Part shown: positions 61,049 to 64,000 of the stretch, piece after piece
Layout of the letters: every line of letters begins with the position of its first letter
Position numbering within the stretch: the first letter of the stretch is position 1
Source of the DNA: Synaphobranchus kaupii
Lineage: Eukaryota > Chordata > Actinopteri > Anguilliformes > Synaphobranchidae
Direction: 5' to 3'
Assembly (NCBI GenBank): GCA_029718625.1
Contig: CM056377.1
Coordinates: forward strand, 110,036,407 to 110,100,406
DNA length: 64,000 bases
Notes under the pieces: generated by a model
The model's database searches: none
What the model saw: the letters and a program-made list of their open reading frames with translations, nothing else
Told to the model about the DNA's origin: nothing
Position numbers and translations under genes: made by a program

Positions 61049-63307
61049 ATGGAATCTCCTGCGAATGCGAATGTAACGTCAAACATCCTGGATCGGATTC
61101 TGCGGGATTCTTTTCAGTCGTTTAATTACGAAGAAAAACTGCGAGTGAAGGCCGAGGGAAGACCGAAGCCTCCAATCAATTTGGTCCAGCGAGTGGGCTC
61201 GGTGAGTCGGAGTTTTAAAGTACCACGGTATGACAAGGTGGAGTGGCTAACTGGTAGCTTGCTAACGAACCGCCTGTATTACTGGCCATGTGTCTTGTTC
61301 AAGTGCGCTGCTGCAGGAGATGTATGTTCAAAGTTTGCGAGAGATGGCTTTGAGGATTTACGTAATTTCGACAGGTCTGTTAAGATTCATGGGAAATCGA
61401 AGGAGCATGTCAGTGCAACCGTGCAGTTAAGTCTTTTGGGAAATGTGAGAATCGAGCATTTAATTGATGAAGGTGCACGTATCCAATTAGCAAAGCACAA
61501 TGAAATGGTGCGGAAAAATCGTGACATTCTCAGGAGGTTGGTTGATGCAATTGCATTCTTGGGTCGTCAGGAGCTGGCATTTAGGGGGCATGACGAGAGT
61601 GAACATTCTGATAACAGAGGAAACTACAGGGAGTTGACTGAAATGCTTTCTCGCTATGATGACGTTCTGGCTGCACACTTGAAATCGTCCACTGTGTTCT
61701 CTGGCATGTCTAAGACGATTCAAAATGATCTGATCGAAGCTATTGCAGCTACGATGCAGCAGGAGATCAAGAGCGAAGTAACCGCTGCTCCTTTTTTTGC
61801 GTGGCAAATAGATGAGACGACCGACATCTCTTGCAAAGCTCAGTTGTCCATAATTCTGCGTTATGTCGATGCTGCGGGAATAATTCAAGAGCGTTTCATT
61901 GGGTTCTTCGACGTGTCATCAGGCAGGGATGCAGAGTCGGTTTTTAAGTTTGTGGATTTAGAGATGGCTGGTTATGACTACAAGCAGAAACTGGTTGGAC
62001 AAACGTACGATGGCGCAGCTGTCATGGCATCCTCATTAAATGGGCTTCAGGCGAAAGTAAAAGCAGTCGCACCGCACGCAGAGTTTGTTCATTGCTATGC
62101 TCACCGGCTCAATCTGGTGCTGAGTCAAGGAGCAAAATGCATACCCCAGGCCAAGATTTTTTTTGCTACTTTGTCGGGATTTTCCGCATTTTTCACGAAG
62201 TCAACGAAGCGGATGCTTTTTTTGGAGGAAAGTGGTTGCTCTAGGCTGCCAAGAAATGCTCCAACACGCTGGAACTTTTCATCGCGGATTGTCAGCACAG
62301 TAGCAAATAACCACGAGAAGCTGCTTAGGACCTTTGAGAGGATGCTTGAATCTGAGATGGTGAGAGAGGACGACACAATCAATGCTGCAAATGGGTTCAT
62401 CAGAACATTGGAGGATTTTAATTTTGTTTTTATGTTGCTGACCTATGAGCAGATTTTGTCTGAGACAGATGTGGTTTTTGATATTGTGCAACAGAAGGCC
62501 ACAGATGTTGTCTTTTGCAAAGCAAGGATTGACTCTCTTCTGTCCTTTGCAATGGAGAAGAAGTCTGATGCATCATTTCATATAATCTATGAAAAGGCTG
62601 TTGGCATGACAGAGGACCCGGAACATCATCCCAGGAAAAGACGACGCCTAGGAACAGGCTCACAGGCTCAGGATCCCAAGCAGCACTACATGGATGTGTA
62701 CATGGCTGTCTTGAACAACTTAATTGAGCAGATCACTCAGCGTTTTGCTAACATGGAAAACATGCGCTTCCTTGAGCTGCTCAATCCAGCAAAGTTTGAG
62801 GACATGGCGATAAACTTCCCCTTTGAGGCATTTTATTGTCTGTTGAAAGGCTACGGGCATTTCTTTGATTCAGACAGGCTGAAGGCAGAGTTACAAGTTC
62901 TTTACTCTGACAGTGGGCTTCATACCAACAAGGGAAAACTCTGTGACCTCATTGCATTTTTTAAAAGTACTGAGCTGGACAAGGCAATGCCACAGGCTTT
63001 TCAACTCATGTGCTTAACTGCGACAATTGGAGTTACCTCAGCTGGTGTGGAGAGAAGCTTTTCATGTCTGAAGCGCTTGAAAACATACACACGCAATACC
63101 ATGGGACAAGAACGACTAAGGAACTTGGCAGTGCTTGCAATTGAGCGAAAAATAATCAAGTCGTTGGAAAAAAATCCTTGCTGGTATGACAGAGTGATTG
63201 ACAACTTCACCAAGAAAAATAGGAGGGCAGAATTAATTTACAAGGTGAGAGGAAGATGTAGTATTTTTGCTTATATCTTAAATTTGATTTTTAAAATATA
63301 TTACTAA
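61049..63307 (+). CDS. hAT-superfamily transposase (ZMYM/TTF zinc finger type), intact
   Basis: 752 residues, uninterrupted. The N-terminal TTF-type zinc-finger region holds LYYWPCVLFKCAAAGDVCSK and NFDRSVKIHGKSKEH (about 75-125). A DUF4371-like core follows, with WQIDETTDIS (about residue 250), VGQTYDGAAVMAS (about 318) and HCYAHRLNLVL (about 350). The C-terminal hAT dimerisation region carries SAGVERSFSCLKRLKTYTRN with the catalytic Glu (about 670). It would catalyse cut-and-paste transposition with 8-bp duplications. A consensus donor AAG|GTGAGA at 63244 suggests the last 20 codons may be intron, with the true end downstream. It could also be a recently domesticated gene, but its place in a decaying intron favours a mobile element. 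Confidence 0.88.
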   Translation: MESPANANVTSNILDRILRDSFQSFNYEEKLRVKAEGRPKPPINLVQRVGSVSRSFKVPRYDKVEWLTGSLLTNRLYYWPCVLFKCAAAGDVCSKFARDGFEDLRNFDRSVKIHGKSKEHVSATVQLSLLGNVRIEHLIDEGARIQLAKHNEMVRKNRDILRRLVDAIAFLGRQELAFRGHDESEHSDNRGNYRELTEMLSRYDDVLAAHLKSSTVFSGMSKTIQNDLIEAIAATMQQEIKSEVTAAPFFAWQIDETTDISCKAQLSIILRYVDAAGIIQERFIGFFDVSSGRDAESVFKFVDLEMAGYDYKQKLVGQTYDGAAVMASSLNGLQAKVKAVAPHAEFVHCYAHRLNLVLSQGAKCIPQAKIFFATLSGFSAFFTKSTKRMLFLEESGCSRLPRNAPTRWNFSSRIVSTVANNHEKLLRTFERMLESEMVREDDTINAANGFIRTLEDFNFVFMLLTYEQILSETDVVFDIVQQKATDVVFCKARIDSLLSFAMEKKSDASFHIIYEKAVGMTEDPEHHPRKRRRLGTGSQAQDPKQHYMDVYMAVLNNLIEQITQRFANMENMRFLELLNPAKFEDMAINFPFEAFYCLLKGYGHFFDSDRLKAELQVLYSDSGLHTNKGKLCDLIAFFKSTELDKAMPQAFQLMCLTATIGVTSAGVERSFSCLKRLKTYTRNTMGQERLRNLAVLAIERKIIKSLEKNPCWYDRVIDNFTKKNRRAELIYKVRGRCSIFAYILNLIFKIYY

Positions 63308-63739
63308 GAATTAATTTATTTAACATTTATTGCAGTAATAATGTATAACTACAGTTAGTTGAAATGTGATAGCCTAAGTGAAGTTAACTAAAATAAATCT
63401 AATAAGAATTGAACCAAACCATTATTTTCCTATAACATATGTACCAGGTCACTGGTAACTGGTTTTTCTTAGTGTAGAGGACACAGGAGTTAAATGTAAT
63501 TTAAATATGGATTAGATTTTGCAGGTTTTCATAACAAGTTATAGCCATATTAATCATTTTTTGTATTTTGCATTTTGTAGTAAAATAGCATGATCGTCAG
63601 GAGGTGAGGAAAGCAGTCAGTAAGAAAGGATGTCATCAGGAGATGAGAAGTGTCAGATTTGGAAAATGAAAGGGAAAGGGAAGGAAAACGGTGTAGCCTA
63701 GATAGGCCAGCTTAGCCTTCCTATCTTGTGAAGCAAGCT
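63308..63739. other. Region downstream of the hAT transposase
   Basis: No gene is recognised. The serpin copy 2 exons 6 and 7 are not here. Confidence 0.6.
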
Positions 63740-64000
63740 CAGAAGTCCAGCTCAGCCTGCCTGTTTCACTAACAGCAGCCTCCTCAAGTTCAGCTCAGCC
63801 CTCCTCAGGTCTAGCTCAGCCCTCCTGTGTCACTCACAAGCAGCCCTCCTCAGGTCCAGCTCAGCCCTCCTCAGGTCTAGCTCAGCCCTCCTGTGTCACT
63901 CACAAGCAGCCCTCCTCAGGTCCAGCTCAGCCCTCCTCAGGTCCAGCTCAGCCCTCCTCAGGTCTAGCTCAGCCCTCCTGTGTCACTCACAAGCAGCCCT
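63740..64000. repeat. Minisatellite, 21-bp units in a higher-order pattern
   Basis: The unit AGCTCAGCCCTCCTCAGGTC (plus one base, C or T) alternates with AGCTCAGCCCTCCTGTGTCA-CTCACAAGC. It runs off the end of the window. Confidence 0.9.

Overview
The window reads as nuclear DNA of a ray-finned fish, probably a teleost. It holds spliced clade B serpin exons and teleost-type repeats: Tc1/mariner, hAT, PIF/Harbinger and TTAA-type DNA elements, chromodomain Ty3/Gypsy retrotransposons, an L2-like LINE, a tRNA-headed SINE and a Ngaro/DIRS-like element. No prokaryotic, organellar or viral gene set is present. I could not fix the species.

The host content is two tandem copies, both on the plus strand, of one cytosolic serpin related to SERPINB1 (leukocyte elastase inhibitor). 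Copy 1 (869-34067) has six coding exons with consensus splice sites. They total 1155 nt, or 384 residues plus a stop, with an inhibitory-type hinge and a reactive-centre loop about four residues longer than that of SERPINB1. Copy 2 (38743 onward) keeps exons 2-5 open but has lost the start codon (ATG to ATC), the exon 4 donor and the exon 5 acceptor. Its exons 6 and 7 are not in the window, so it looks like a young pseudogene.

The introns of the two copies align between transposon insertions, so each copy supplies empty sites for insertions in the other. A decayed Tc1 element in intron 5 and a small hAT element in intron 2-3 are present in both copies and predate the duplication. The Ngaro-like element, both Gypsy elements, the Tc1 carrying a nested LINE, and the SINE are each in one copy only and came later.

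Layout: 1-858 upstream of exon 2; 869-12372 intron 2-3 with the Tc1+LINE nest (2988-5758) and the Ngaro-like element (6526-12179); 12514-27622 intron 3-4 with LINE fragments, a hAT element (13992-15380), Gypsy-1 (16119-22108), nested MITEs (23604-24485) and an L2-like LINE (24532-26640) with its own MITE; 27741-34067 the remaining exons with foldback elements; 34068-38742 intergenic; 38743-58627 copy 2 exons with a decayed Gypsy fragment, Gypsy-2 (44540-51789), a TTAA element, the SINE and two adjacent Tc1-like elements; 58919-64000 the remnant of the shared Tc1, an intact hAT transposase (61049-63307) and a terminal minisatellite.

Of the mobile elements, Gypsy-2 (open gag and pol, LTRs nearly identical) and the 752-residue hAT transposase look capable of encoding complete proteins. 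Both Gypsy elements carry a canonical -1 slippery heptamer just before the gag stop. The most unusual single structure is the Ngaro-like element, with split direct repeats (A1...B1-A2...B2) and two internal tandem arrays of palindrome-bearing units.
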